From: Acetobacter vaccinii
GTDB taxonomy: Bacteria > Pseudomonadota > Alphaproteobacteria > Acetobacterales > Acetobacteraceae
Reading direction: 5' to 3'
DNA length: 64,000 nt
Assembly (NCBI RefSeq): GCF_008365315.1
Contig: NZ_CP043506.1
Location: 2,531,001 to 2,595,000, forward strand
Part shown: positions 1-9,996 of the stretch, piece by piece
Layout: each line of letters opens with the position of its first letter
How positions within the stretch are numbered: position 1 is the stretch's first letter
Notes under the pieces: generated by a model
What the model saw: the letters and a program-made list of their open reading frames with translations, nothing else
Told to the model about the DNA's origin: nothing
The model's database searches: none
Made by a program: the position numbers and the translations under genes

Positions 1-692
1 CGTGTCGCGGCATTGCCGAGCAGGACAACAGTACGCATATCCGCCATTTCAGGGCGGGCTTCCCCCAGTGTTGTCACAACAATCCGCTCGGCCGATGTCG
101 TGACAGCATGGGCGAAGATAATTAACCGTTCTGGACCGCACTCCTCTCGCAAGATGTCCAGTGCTCGCGCAAACTGGTGAGGCCGGCTGGCTGATCGGGG
201 GTTATAAAACGCCATGGCAAAGTCAGCCTGCGCGGCAAGACGCAGGCGTCGTTCGACAATACCCCAGGGTTTGAGATTATCGGACAGGTTAATAGCACAA
301 AAGTCATGCCCCAGTGGCGCACCAACACGGGCAGCAGCCGCTAACATGGCTGTAATACCGGGGAGCACACGGACATCCACACCAGTCAGGTGCGGGGTGT
401 TCTCCATAGCTTCGAACACAGCCGATGCCATGGCAAATACCCCAGGGTCACCAGAGGAAACCACCACGACCCTGCGCCCTGCGGCTGCCATTTCCAACGC
501 ATGAGTTGCACGGGCCAGTTCCACACGATTGTCCGTCGCATGCAGTGTCAACCCCGGACGGGCAGGAATACGCGCTACGTAGGGAATATAACCGACCACA
601 TCAGTTGCCACCGCCAGAGCCTGGGTGACCTCGGGAGTGATGACGGTCTCATTCCCTGGCCCCAAGCCTGCCACTACCAGTGTACCCGTCAT
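1..692 (-). CDS. cobJ: Precorrin-3B C17-methyltransferase CobJ (3' end outside window)
   Basis: Methylates C17 of precorrin-3B with ring contraction, using SAM, in the aerobic cobalamin pathway (cytoplasm). The first 230 residues are visible, starting MTGTLVVAGLGPG, the tetrapyrrole-methylase glycine motif. Further along are VSSGDPGVFAMAS (second SAM loop), a PGITAM motif and FYNPRS, all typical of CobJ/CbiH. The family is about 245-255 residues long, so only a short C-terminus is missing. The ATG at 692 overlaps the TGA of cobI by 4 bases (ATGA), which implies translational coupling. It is the last visible gene of the minus-strand cob operon under the riboswitch near 8.1 kb. Confidence 0.9.
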   Translation of the reverse strand, partial: MTGTLVVAGLGPGNETVITPEVTQALAVATDVVGYIPYVARIPARPGLTLHATDNRVELARATHALEMAAAGRRVVVVSSGDPGVFAMASAVFEAMENTPHLTGVDVRVLPGITAMLAAAARVGAPLGHDFCAINLSDNLKPWGIVERRLRLAAQADFAMAFYNPRSASRPHQFARALDILREECGPERLIIFAHAVTTSAERIVVTTLGEARPEMADMRTVVLLGNAAT

Positions 693-1480
693 AAGCAGGG
701 CTCCACAGTAGCTTCAGGGCGGCGACCATGCCCATGCACGAGTACTATCGCAAAATATGGGCATTCAGCGTCTTGTGTATCCACCAGGCGACTTACCTGC
801 TGACCCGGCATGGTCCCTCGCTCAACCAGCCATGCTGCCTCCAGCCGTCCTGCGGCAGCAAGGGCGCTACGTATTTTTGGCAGGTTTCGACCCGTTTTCA
901 TGACAACAAGAGCATCAGCCACGCGCATATGCCTTACCAGTTCTGCCTCTGACATTGTGCCGGTCAGAACTGTCAAGACATCATCCCCCCAGGTGATAGG
1001 CAACCCCGTGGCAGTCCAGCAGCCAACCATGCCGGGAATACCAGGAACGACCTCCACAGCCACCCGGCCCTGAAGGCGGATATGCAGATGCATAAAGGAG
1101 CCATAGAAAAATGGGTCTCCCTCGCACAACACGACAACATCCTGTGTTTGCGCCAGCTCCACGAGCCGATTGGTCCAGTCGTCGTAAAATGTTGCCAGCG
1201 TATTGCGATAAGCTAGGCTATCCACCGGCAGTTCGGTGGTAACCGGGTATTCCATGGCGTGCTCAACCACGTCCGACGCAAGCAGACCCGAGACAATGCG
1301 CCGAGCCTCCCCAGTACGACCAGCCTTGCGGAAATAGGCTACGTGCCGGGCATTACGGATCAGCCGGTCTGCACGCACACTCAACAGATCAGGGTCGCCA
1401 GGACCCAGGCCAGTGCAAATAATCCTGCCAGAGGAGGGGGAATGGAGCACGTTCCTATTCCACCCTGCTTGCCAAGGCAT
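689..1480 (-). CDS. cobI: Precorrin-2 C20-methyltransferase CobI
   Basis: SAM-dependent methylation of precorrin-2 to precorrin-3A. The sequence shows IICTGLGPGDPDLLSV near the N-terminus, LCEGDPFFYGSFMHL in the middle and VVPGIPGM, the CobI/CbiL variant of the tetrapyrrole methylase fold. The start is uncertain: TTG at 1492, ATG at 1480 and GTG at 1450 are all in frame. The last lies just after the cobH stop (TAG ending at 1455) and is preceded by GGTGGAATAGGA, so it may be the true start. The gene ends in a 4-base overlap with cobJ. Confidence 0.88.
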   Translation of the reverse strand: MPWQAGWNRNVLHSPSSGRIICTGLGPGDPDLLSVRADRLIRNARHVAYFRKAGRTGEARRIVSGLLASDVVEHAMEYPVTTELPVDSLAYRNTLATFYDDWTNRLVELAQTQDVVVLCEGDPFFYGSFMHLHIRLQGRVAVEVVPGIPGMVGCWTATGLPITWGDDVLTVLTGTMSEAELVRHMRVADALVVMKTGRNLPKIRSALAAAGRLEAAWLVERGTMPGQQVSRLVDTQDAECPYFAIVLVHGHGRRPEATVEPCL

Positions 1481-2084
1481 TGACAGCCGCAACCGTTATC
1501 GCAGAACCACCCAACCGCCCTTTCACACTCAGTGCAGGAGCCGGAGGGGCTGCCATCAAAGCATCCTTTGATTCAGCCGCTCCAACAAACCCAACGGGGC
1601 AGCCAATAATCGCCGCAGGCCGTGGGCATGCAGGGTCTTCCAGCATGTTGAGCAAATGAAAGAGAGCAGTAGGAGCATTGCCAATAGCCACCACCGCACC
1701 GGATAGATAGGGTCGCCATAACTCCAGCGCTACTGCCGAGCGCGTGTTGCCCGCCTGGCGCGCCAGATCAGGCACTTCTGGCGCATGTAACGTACAGATA
1801 ACAGCATTGTCGGCCGGGAGACGCGCCCGGGTAATACCTTCACTCACCATCCGGGCATCACACAGGATCGGTGCTCCAGCTTCCAACGCGGTACGTGCGG
1901 CGGCCACCATACCGAAGGTAAAGACAATATGATGCTCAAGCCCCACCATACCGGCTGCATGTATCATTCTGACAGCCACATTTTCCTCATCCGGGGTAAA
2001 ACGCGCAAGATCGGCTTCTGCCCGAATAATCGCAAAGGACCGCTGATAGATCGCGCTGCCGTCAGTTTCATAACAATGAGGCAT
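1455..2084 (-). CDS. cobH: Precorrin-8X methylmutase CobH
   Basis: Moves the C11 methyl of precorrin-8X to C12, giving hydrogenobyrinate. The roughly 209 residues match the usual CobH/CbiC length. Diagnostic stretches are SFAIIRAEADLARF, VAVRMIHAAGMV (with the catalytic-type His), DARMVSEGI, GNAPTALFHLL and IGCPVGFVGAAESK. The ATG at 2084 lies inside the last codons of the start region facing cobG; the 3' end of cobG (stop at 2068-2070) overlaps it by 17 bases. A TTG three bases earlier is also in frame. Operon context makes the assignment firm. Confidence 0.93.
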   Translation of the reverse strand: MPHCYETDGSAIYQRSFAIIRAEADLARFTPDEENVAVRMIHAAGMVGLEHHIVFTFGMVAAARTALEAGAPILCDARMVSEGITRARLPADNAVICTLHAPEVPDLARQAGNTRSAVALELWRPYLSGAVVAIGNAPTALFHLLNMLEDPACPRPAAIIGCPVGFVGAAESKDALMAAPPAPALSVKGRLGGSAITVAAVNALASRVE

Positions 2085-3231
2085 CAAGGCCCTCCAAGAG
2101 TATTTCAGGTGTGGCCATAAGGTGCTCAGCCGTTACATGGCGATTGTTTGCCGCTGTAGCAGGACCATTGTGGATCAGGTCAAAGCCGCTTGCTTGCGCC
2201 ACCAGTGTCAGTGGTGTTGCTCCCGGATGGGCGCAGCTTTTTGCGCAGCCGCTGACATGCAGCACCGCATTGACCGGCACCTGCGGAGCCAGATGGCGCG
2301 CAAGAGCACGCGTGGGCTGCAAACCCTGCACACAGGCTGGCGCACCGGGGCATGCCACAACACGCAGGAGCGGGTCTTCCGGTTGGGTCAATACATGTTC
2401 AATCGCAGGAATATCTGCCAGTCCTTCAACCAAGAGCATACGCCACGGCGTAACGCGTAATGGCCCAATCCCTGCCAGAACTGCAAGTGTGTGGGCTTGC
2501 ATCTGGCCAAAGGCAAAGCCCACCATCATACTTGCGACCGTCCGGCCGGGACGGGGAGGGGGCAGTGCATCTGCTGCTACAGCACTTTGCATGCTAAAAA
2601 CGGAGGGAGGAACAGCCCCTTCTGACAGGCGCGCTGCCATACGGCCCTGCCTGCCGCCTGCCAGAAACCAACGGGCAAGATCAAGTGCAGTGCTGGCCAT
2701 GGTCTCCGGCGTGACCAGCGCGCCATGGCTGGCCCCATCAGCCCGGCAGAGTAGCTGCCCATTGCTCGTACGTTCAATTCTGATATCGGCAGATATACTC
2801 CGCAGGACGGGGGCAGGGCCTGTGTCAATGGCAAAGCCGAATTTGGAAGGCATGGTACCTTCCCAGCACTGTAACGCTCTTGCCAGATTATGGGCCAGTT
2901 CCAACGTGCCATCACCCTCCAGCCAATATGGGGTGGTCACAATATTCCGCTTGGCTTCAGCCTCTGGCGTAGGGTCAATAAGCCCTAACTCTGAAAGCTC
3001 TGCCATCAGGGGCTCGTACGTGTGATCCTGAACACCACGGAGTTGAATGTTGGCACGGGTGGACAGGTCTATCAGCCCGTTGCCATATCGCCCAGCCAGA
3101 CGGGCAACCCCAGCCGCCTGAGCTTGGGTCAACCGCCCCGCAGGTGGGCGCACCCGCACCAACATGCCATCACCCGATGCCATTGGCCGCAGGGCCCCTG
3201 GGCACCATCCCTTAACCACTGGCGCAGTCAT
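2068..3231 (-). CDS. cobG: Precorrin-3B synthase CobG
   Basis: Oxygen-dependent mono-oxygenase that forms precorrin-3B; its presence marks the aerobic cobalamin route. It belongs to the nitrite/sulfite reductase ferredoxin-like family. The [4Fe-4S]/siroheme cysteines appear as ACPGAPAC and, downstream, SGCAKSCAHP. The N-terminal half shows LSTRANIQLRGV, typical of this fold. At 387 residues it is somewhat shorter than the classical Pseudomonas enzyme. I chose the ATG at 3231 because it overlaps the cobN TGA as ATGA; an upstream TTG-type start would run well into cobN. Confidence 0.9.
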   Translation of the reverse strand: MTAPVVKGWCPGALRPMASGDGMLVRVRPPAGRLTQAQAAGVARLAGRYGNGLIDLSTRANIQLRGVQDHTYEPLMAELSELGLIDPTPEAEAKRNIVTTPYWLEGDGTLELAHNLARALQCWEGTMPSKFGFAIDTGPAPVLRSISADIRIERTSNGQLLCRADGASHGALVTPETMASTALDLARWFLAGGRQGRMAARLSEGAVPPSVFSMQSAVAADALPPPRPGRTVASMMVGFAFGQMQAHTLAVLAGIGPLRVTPWRMLLVEGLADIPAIEHVLTQPEDPLLRVVACPGAPACVQGLQPTRALARHLAPQVPVNAVLHVSGCAKSCAHPGATPLTLVAQASGFDLIHNGPATAANNRHVTAEHLMATPEILLEGLDASLL

Positions 3232-6200
3232 GGAGTGTCCCACAAGCTGGCGGCAATGGCATTCCGGCGTGTTACCCACAAGCCTGCACGGTCCAATGCG
3301 CGAAAACGCTCACGCAAGGCGGCAAGAGCCGCAGGGTTTTCACGCTCCATAAATGCCACCAGATCATCACGACCGAGGGTGGCGTTGTAGTAAATATCGA
3401 ACAAATGGGCGGGCACATCCCGCGTCAACTGGGCAAATGCCGCCAGGTTATCCAGTGTCGCGGTGATTTCCGCTGCACCACGAAAACCATGCCGCATCAT
3501 ACCATTAGCCCATTCTGGATTGCCCGCACGAGCGCGGACCACGCGGGCAATCTCTTCAGATACAGTACGGGCACGAGGCGCCTGCGGACGGGTTGCATCA
3601 AGGTGGTAGAGCGTTGGTGCCACACCGCCAATACGCGCAAGGGCCGCAGCAGGACCAGCCTCATGCGCCGCGTAATCAGCCGCAAGAAGCAGGTCGGTCT
3701 CGGGAAGGTCCTGCACATGCACGACACTGTCTGTCATCCGCAGGCGAGCTTCCAACGCCGCACGATCCTGCCTGCTTTCTCCCTTTGCACTGATAACCCA
3801 CTCGGAAGCACTCAGCCACGCCTCTCCGGCTTTATCACGCCCCTGGTCGCTATAATCTTCCAACGCTGTGCCCATGCCCACTCCATAATAACCAGGCTTG
3901 GGACCAAAAACACGGGGCCCTCGCACGGTATAGGGGTTTTCCTCCACAGGTTCACGCCGGTCAGCCAGTGCCGTGGCTGCGGCTTCAAACATCTGCGCAA
4001 GCCCTGGGAAAACATCACGGAACAGGCCCGATACACGCAATGTCACATCAATACGGGGGCGCCCTAAAAGAGCTGGGGGCAGAATTTCAAAACCACAGAC
4101 CCGCTCTGTTCCGCAATCCCACTGCGGAGCAAGGCCAGCCAGATGCAGGGCCATGGCAAACTCCTCCCCAGCCGTGCGCATGGTGGCTGAACCCCATAAA
4201 TCCACCACCAAACCACGCGGCCAGTCGCCATGGTCCTGTAGATGGCGGCGCAAGAGTTCCTCAGCCAGACGCACGCCCTGGCCATGTGCGACGCGGCTGG
4301 GCACCATACGTGGATCAACCGCATAGAGATTCCGCCCTGTGGGCAGCACATCAGCACGGCCACGCAATGGGGAGCCTGCAGGACCGGGGGGAACACGGCG
4401 GCCGGATAGGGCTTGCAGCAGGCCTTCTCTCTCGCCTACGCCTGCACCATAAATATGCAGACCATCACCAAACTGGCTTTCCTTGATATCGCAGACAAAG
4501 CGATCAATCCGTACAATAGCCTCGGCAGCACTGGCATCAGGCGGAATACCCATATCCTGCTCAACCCCAGTGGCCTGCGCTTCTGCTCTGATCGTATTTA
4601 TCAGCCGGTTACGGCGGGCAGGATCAAGACCATCTGCTGTGGAATATTCATCCAGCAGGCGCTCCAGCCGCAGCATCTCGTCCTGTATAGCACTCCCACG
4701 CTGTGGGGGAGGCAGATGACCTAGTGTTACTGCCCCAATCCTGCGCTTGGCCTGTGCGGCTTCCCCTGGGTCATTGACAATAAACGGGTAGATAACCGGC
4801 AGGCTACCCAGCAATGCTTCTGGCCAGCAGGTCGAGGACAACGCTACGGACTTGCCCGGCAGCCATTCCAACGTGCCGTGGGCACCTACATGCACCAGTG
4901 CCTGTATCGCCTGCTCTCTCAACCACAGGTAAAACGCAACATACCCATGGCAGGGGGTGCGGGTCAGGTCATGGTAATCCCCCTCACGCGCAAGAGCTTC
5001 CCCTCGTTCCGGCTGCAAGGCCACCAGCATGTGACCCCGCCAGATGGCCGCGAAGTGAAATGCGCCATGCTGCACGGCGGGATCGTTTGCTGGGTCCCCC
5101 CATGTTTCATGCAGTGTCTGCTGTAATTCGGGCGGCAGTGCGCCAAGGGCCGTCTGATAGGCGGGCAGAGACCAGCTTTGCCGTGTTGTCAGCAATGCCT
5201 CGGCCAAGGAGGATTGTGACCGAGCGCTCTTATATCCCGCCTGCTCAAGAGCACTCAGAATAGCCTCAGCCGAACCAAGAGCATCCAGACCCACGGCATG
5301 AGCCATCTGATCAGGCCGACCAGGATAGCTGGAGAGAATAAAGGCCAGCTTTCGCTCTGCGGGCGGAGTAACACTCAGGCGATGCCATGCGGCCACACGG
5401 TCGGCCACAGCGGCAATACGCTCAGGGTGGGGACAATGCACCATGCGTGCAAACTGCAACTGAGGGTCCCAAATCTGCGCCGCTTTAAAACTGACAACAC
5501 CCGCAAAAACTCGCCCATCCACTTCCGGCAAGACAACATGCATGGCCAGATCCGCCGGAGACAAACCTCGTTCCGCCTCAGCCCAGGTAGTTTCTGACGC
5601 TGTGGAAAGAGCGACCTGAAACACAGAACAATCAGTGATATCAAGAGGGGAGAGACCATCATCCCCTCGGGCAGAAAAGGCCGTGGCATTGATAATGGCA
5701 GCCACATTAGCGCCCGATAGCTCCTGCCTGACCCAGCAAACCGCATTGGGGGCCTTGAGCGAGGGCACGAACAGGCCCACAGCCCGAAAACCTCGGGCAC
5801 GCATGGCATGGATCAACGCGTCAATCGGTGCAGTATCTGCCGCAGCCAGATAGGAGCGGTAGAAAGTAACAACGGCTAACGGCCCATGACCTGATGGCAC
5901 AGTTGCAACAACCCCGATATCAGGATCGTACCAGCCGCAGTCCGGCAGAACAGTAGCATCTGCAACAGAGGGTGCCGACACCCCTGATGCCTGAGCTAAT
6001 TGAGCCAAAGCAACCTGTGCCGCCGCGACCCCGCCACTGTCACACAAGACTGACAAGCTCTGGAGCGTAGCCGGTGGCACGGTGGAGAGTGCTTCCAGCC
6101 GAGGGTCCTGCTGCCCATCGGCTGGGAGCACGGCCAAGGCCAGCCCTTTCTCCCGCGCCAGACACTCAACCTGCGCAAGCCCATAAGACCAGTAACCAGT

Positions 6201-6467
6201 CCCGCCGATCAGCCGGATCAGAATGCCTTTTGCCTGGGCCAAGGTTGTTTCAACATAAGTGTCGATCGACAGTGGGTGGCGTAAGGCTGCAAGGTTAGCA
6301 AGCCGCAAGCTGGGCAATGCACCCCCGGCGGCGTGCCATGCTGCTGCAAACGCCCCTAAATCACTGTCGGAAAAGGACAGAACAACCAGATCGGCCGGGC
6401 TCTGTCCTAGATCGATCGGGGTTTCCGTCTCTTCCAGACCATGACTTTCGCGGAAGAGCACATGCAT
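3228..6467 (-). CDS. cobN: Cobaltochelatase large subunit CobN
   Basis: ATP-dependent cobalt insertion into hydrogenobyrinate a,c-diamide, working with CobS and CobT (not in this window). It is 1079 residues long and related to magnesium chelatase BchH. Recognisable blocks include HVGAHGTLEWLPGKSVALS, YPFIVNDPGEA, VVDLWGSATMRTAGEEFA, NPYTVRGPRVFGPKPGYYG and NPEWANGMMRHGFRGAAEI. The start ATG at 6467 lies 6 bases after the cobW stop. It is slightly shorter than many CobN (about 1100-1270), but no core block appears to be missing. Confidence 0.96.
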   Translation of the reverse strand: MHVLFRESHGLEETETPIDLGQSPADLVVLSFSDSDLGAFAAAWHAAGGALPSLRLANLAALRHPLSIDTYVETTLAQAKGILIRLIGGTGYWSYGLAQVECLAREKGLALAVLPADGQQDPRLEALSTVPPATLQSLSVLCDSGGVAAAQVALAQLAQASGVSAPSVADATVLPDCGWYDPDIGVVATVPSGHGPLAVVTFYRSYLAAADTAPIDALIHAMRARGFRAVGLFVPSLKAPNAVCWVRQELSGANVAAIINATAFSARGDDGLSPLDITDCSVFQVALSTASETTWAEAERGLSPADLAMHVVLPEVDGRVFAGVVSFKAAQIWDPQLQFARMVHCPHPERIAAVADRVAAWHRLSVTPPAERKLAFILSSYPGRPDQMAHAVGLDALGSAEAILSALEQAGYKSARSQSSLAEALLTTRQSWSLPAYQTALGALPPELQQTLHETWGDPANDPAVQHGAFHFAAIWRGHMLVALQPERGEALAREGDYHDLTRTPCHGYVAFYLWLREQAIQALVHVGAHGTLEWLPGKSVALSSTCWPEALLGSLPVIYPFIVNDPGEAAQAKRRIGAVTLGHLPPPQRGSAIQDEMLRLERLLDEYSTADGLDPARRNRLINTIRAEAQATGVEQDMGIPPDASAAEAIVRIDRFVCDIKESQFGDGLHIYGAGVGEREGLLQALSGRRVPPGPAGSPLRGRADVLPTGRNLYAVDPRMVPSRVAHGQGVRLAEELLRRHLQDHGDWPRGLVVDLWGSATMRTAGEEFAMALHLAGLAPQWDCGTERVCGFEILPPALLGRPRIDVTLRVSGLFRDVFPGLAQMFEAAATALADRREPVEENPYTVRGPRVFGPKPGYYGVGMGTALEDYSDQGRDKAGEAWLSASEWVISAKGESRQDRAALEARLRMTDSVVHVQDLPETDLLLAADYAAHEAGPAAALARIGGVAPTLYHLDATRPQAPRARTVSEEIARVVRARAGNPEWANGMMRHGFRGAAEITATLDNLAAFAQLTRDVPAHLFDIYYNATLGRDDLVAFMERENPAALAALRERFRALDRAGLWVTRRNAIAASLWDTP

Positions 6468-6473
6468 AAGAGC

Positions 6474-7556
6474 TTATTCCTTTGGGGCAGGCTGGCCTGT
6501 CAACACGAAGCGGATGGCACGTTCATCCACATGATCGTGCTCAGCAATGACAACCAAACGGGTCTGGCGGGGCAACTCCCCCCAAGGGCGATCATACTGG
6601 GTCCGCACGCGCTCCCCCACAGCTTGCAACAGCATCCGCATAGGCTTTCCTGCAATAGCAACATAGCCTTTTACACGCAGAATATGCTGCTCGCGCGCAA
6701 GAGTACGTACAGCCTGCACCAATGTATCCGGGTCGGTCACTTCTGGCAGATCGATGACAACACTTTCAAAGTCTTCATGCTCATGATCATCATGACCATC
6801 GTGATGCGATGGCCGCGCAGCAAGGTCGTCTTCCACCGCTGCTCCAAGCCCCAGAACAATCTGCGGATCAATCGCCCCGTCACGTACAGCCACGATAGGC
6901 AAGGGGCGGGGAGCAAGCTCTGCAATGACTGCACGCGCACGCTCCAGACATGCAGCATCCACCAGATCAGCCTTGGTCAGAAGCACGATATCCGCACAGG
7001 CAAGCTGGTCCTCAAAAACTTCAGCAAGAGGGGTATCATGATCCAGGCTGTCATCAGCCAGCCTCTGGGCATCTACTGCCGCAATGTCAGGTGCAAAACG
7101 CCCTGCGGCAACGGCTTCTGCATCAGCTAGAGTGATGACACCATCTACGGTAATGCGGGAGCGAATACCCGGCCAGTCAAATGCCTTGAGCAGAGGCTTG
7201 GGCAGAGCCAGACCTGACGTTTCAATCAGAATATGGTCAGGTTGCTGTGGCAGCGCCATCAACCGCTCGACTGTCGGAATAAAATCATCCGCGACCGTAC
7301 AGCAGATACACCCGTTGGCGAGTTCGATAATGTTTTCAGCCGGACAATTTTCATCGGCACAGGATTTAAGAATGTCGCCATCCACTCCCAATGTACCAAA
7401 TTCATTAACAAGCACGGCCAGACGGCGACCTTGTGGAGCGCTCATCAAATGGCGGATCAGGGTCGTCTTGCCTGCACCGAGAAAGCCCGTAACAACAGTG
7501 ACGGGAATTTTTGTAAGGCTGGTTCCCGCCTGACGGGACAGAGTTGTTTCAATCAT
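6474..7556 (-). CDS. cobW: CobW-family metal-chaperone GTPase
   Basis: COG0523 G3E GTPase thought to supply cobalt to CobN. The P-loop GFLGAGKTT sits near residues 23-31, the CxCC-type metal motif is GCICCTV, and a His/Asp-rich patch HHDGHDDHEHED lies between the GTPase domain and the C-terminal CobW_C domain. LLTKADLV is the guanine-specificity motif. Of the possible starts, ATG at 7556 follows GGAGCG at a good distance; a TTG at 7562 is also open. It overlaps the DUF1636 stop region and directly precedes cobN, consistent with cobalt delivery. Confidence 0.93.
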   Translation of the reverse strand: MIETTLSRQAGTSLTKIPVTVVTGFLGAGKTTLIRHLMSAPQGRRLAVLVNEFGTLGVDGDILKSCADENCPAENIIELANGCICCTVADDFIPTVERLMALPQQPDHILIETSGLALPKPLLKAFDWPGIRSRITVDGVITLADAEAVAAGRFAPDIAAVDAQRLADDSLDHDTPLAEVFEDQLACADIVLLTKADLVDAACLERARAVIAELAPRPLPIVAVRDGAIDPQIVLGLGAAVEDDLAARPSHHDGHDDHEHEDFESVVIDLPEVTDPDTLVQAVRTLAREQHILRVKGYVAIAGKPMRMLLQAVGERVRTQYDRPWGELPRQTRLVVIAEHDHVDERAIRFVLTGQPAPKE

Positions 7557-7558
7557 GT

Positions 7559-7915
7559 TCAACGCTCCTGCGGGGGAAGGCGAGCAAGGCTCTGCTTGCG
7601 GAAAATCAAAGGGCGCTCACGCCACGGCACAAGCCCATCTGACGTAGCCGCATAGGCCGCAGCCCCTGCGAGAATATCGTTGGCGTCATCCTGACTGAGC
7701 CGCCCGTACACATAGCTCCAACACGCAGGAGCGCTCAGGGCTACCACACACCCATTGCTACACGCGGACAAACACTCCACAGGAGCAATGGTAAGGCCTG
7801 GAGGCCGTGGGCTTTCTAGCAATGCAGTATAAAGGCGGGCACCAGCCACAGGCTGCCCATCCACGACGGGCTGACCTGCACGGCAGGTTGTACAGACAAA
7901 AAGCGTCGCGTTCAT
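7559..7915 (-). CDS. DUF1636 thioredoxin-like (2Fe-2S ferredoxin-type) protein
   Basis: Small 118-residue protein of unknown biochemical role that begins the cob operon directly behind the B12 riboswitch. It resembles DUF1636 proteins. Cysteines at 8 and 11 (VCTTC) and 48, 52 and 56 (ECLSACSNGC) resemble the metal site of thioredoxin-like [2Fe-2S] ferredoxins. Its stop (7559-7561) lies 3 bases before the cobW ATG and overlaps the alternative TTG start. A role in cobalt handling or redox support of CobW/CobN/CobG is inferred from position only. Confidence 0.8.
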   Translation of the reverse strand: MNATLFVCTTCRAGQPVVDGQPVAGARLYTALLESPRPPGLTIAPVECLSACSNGCVVALSAPACWSYVYGRLSQDDANDILAGAAAYAATSDGLVPWRERPLIFRKQSLARLPPQER

Positions 7916-7994
7916 GGCTCAACCCTGTTCATAGTCAGGGTATGTACGGCCAAACTCCTGCTGCCGCCATCAGGCAATCACAGAGTATTTAGCC

Positions 7995-8240
7995 GGTTAC
8001 AGCACACCCCGGCTGCCCGTTTCATCCGTTTGCTGGCAGGTCTCCCGGCTCCCGGATTCAGGGTTTCCCCAATGATCACCCGCCCTTCCCAACATGACGT
8101 CAGTGGCACCAGGTGATCTTTCCGGTAACGGTCGCGGGGGCGGCTGTGCCTGAGCCTGCCTTGCGAGCAGGCCTGTCACATTCCCTCTTAGCCTCTCCAT
8201 AAAGTCTCTTCACAGAGCGGAACCAACACCTCTTGCTGTT
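7995..8240 (-). promoter_or_regulatory. Cobalamin (AdoCbl) riboswitch upstream of the DUF1636-cobWNGHIJ operon
   Basis: Read on the minus strand, the leader contains the B12 box AGCCGGGAGACCTGCC at 8050-8035, matching the family consensus AGYCMGGAGACCTGCC. Upstream are the conserved core pieces GCCGCCCCCGCGACCGTTACCGG and GCCACTG, and at the 5' end GGTGTTGGTTCCGC followed by AGAGGGAATG. The order and spacing are those of a class-I cobalamin riboswitch. It lies 80 bases before the first ORF, so repression of the operon by adenosylcobalamin is expected. The exact ends are approximate. Confidence 0.92.
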
Positions 8241-8435
8241 GGGGCAAGGCTTTGCACATGTCAAGTTTTCGCCGTCACTTGCAAACATTGCAGCCTGAAA
8301 TTTCGGAGAAAAATATAGGAACATCTATTTGATATTATTGTAAAATAAGACAAAAAGTGGGTTTTGGAACCCTCTGAAAAACACTCATTCACGAACACTA
8401 GCCCGTTACACATCCGATATAATGCACCCGGGAGC

Positions 8436-8463
8436 TTGATTAAAATTAATGAACGCATAAAAT
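8436..8463 (+). promoter_or_regulatory. Candidate sigma70 promoter of frmRA
   Basis: TTGATT at 8436-8441 and TAAAAT at 8458-8463 are separated by 16 bases, close to the consensus -35/-10 arrangement, and lie 30 bases before frmR. The -10 box runs into the predicted FrmR operator, so repressor binding would block it. Confidence 0.5.
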
Positions 8464-8478
8464 ACTCCCTACCAGTAT
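8462..8478 (+). promoter_or_regulatory. Predicted FrmR operator
   Basis: ATACTCCCTACCAGTAT has inverted ATACT/AGTAT arms around a C-rich centre. This is the type of site described for FrmR/CsoR-family repressors in enterobacteria. It overlaps the -10 region and sits 16 bases upstream of the frmR ATG, consistent with autorepression of frmRA. Confidence 0.6.
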
Positions 8479-8493
8479 AATGAGGCGAGTCCA

Positions 8494-8769
8494 ATGCCAC
8501 ACACACCAGCAGAAAAAAAACGGGCTCTTGCCAGAGTACGACGCATCCGTGGGCAGCTGGACGCTCTGGAAAGTGCGTTGGAGCAAGGTGTAGAGTGTGG
8601 TCCTGTTTTACAGCAGCTTGCTGCGGTAAGAGGGGCAGTCAACGGCCTGATGTCGAGTGTCTTGGAAAGTCATCTACGCGAAGAGTTTTCTTCGCCGCCT
8701 CATCCAGATGCACCGGAGCAAAGAAATATCGACGATATCATATCGTTGATGCGCTCCTATTTTCGTTGA
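8494..8769 (+). CDS. frmR: Formaldehyde-responsive repressor FrmR
   Basis: CsoR/RcnR-fold four-helix DNA-binding repressor of 91 residues. Key residues for formaldehyde sensing are in their known places: Pro2 after the initiator Met, Cys35 (VECGPVLQQL) and His60 (ESHLREE). In characterised FrmR, formaldehyde crosslinks Pro2 to Cys35. Start ATG 8494; it is followed 47 bases later by frmA, which it presumably controls through the operator at 8462-8478. Confidence 0.9.
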   Translation: MPHTPAEKKRALARVRRIRGQLDALESALEQGVECGPVLQQLAAVRGAVNGLMSSVLESHLREEFSSPPHPDAPEQRNIDDIISLMRSYFR

Positions 8770-8810
8770 AACAAAATCCAACAAAAAATCATGATTATAC
8801 AAAGGGCTAA

Positions 8811-9926
<1,116 letters not shown>

Positions 9927-9966
9927 TATTTTTATTAAATAGAATGTAATAAGTTAAAAAACTATC

Positions 9967-9996
9967 GAGAGGGTTTTTTTAAACCCTCTCTTTTAT
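9967..9996 (+). terminator. Rho-independent terminator after frmA
   Basis: A perfect 10-bp stem, GAGAGGGTTT (9967-9976) with AAACCCTCTC (9981-9990), has a TTTT loop and is followed by TTTTATTT. It lies 40 bases after the frmA stop and ends the frmRA unit. Confidence 0.9.

Noticed and set aside
2111..3025. 304-residue open frame on the plus strand
   Set aside because: Lies opposite cobG; its sequence is Arg/Ala/Thr-rich with no family motif, typical of a shadow of a GC-rich gene.
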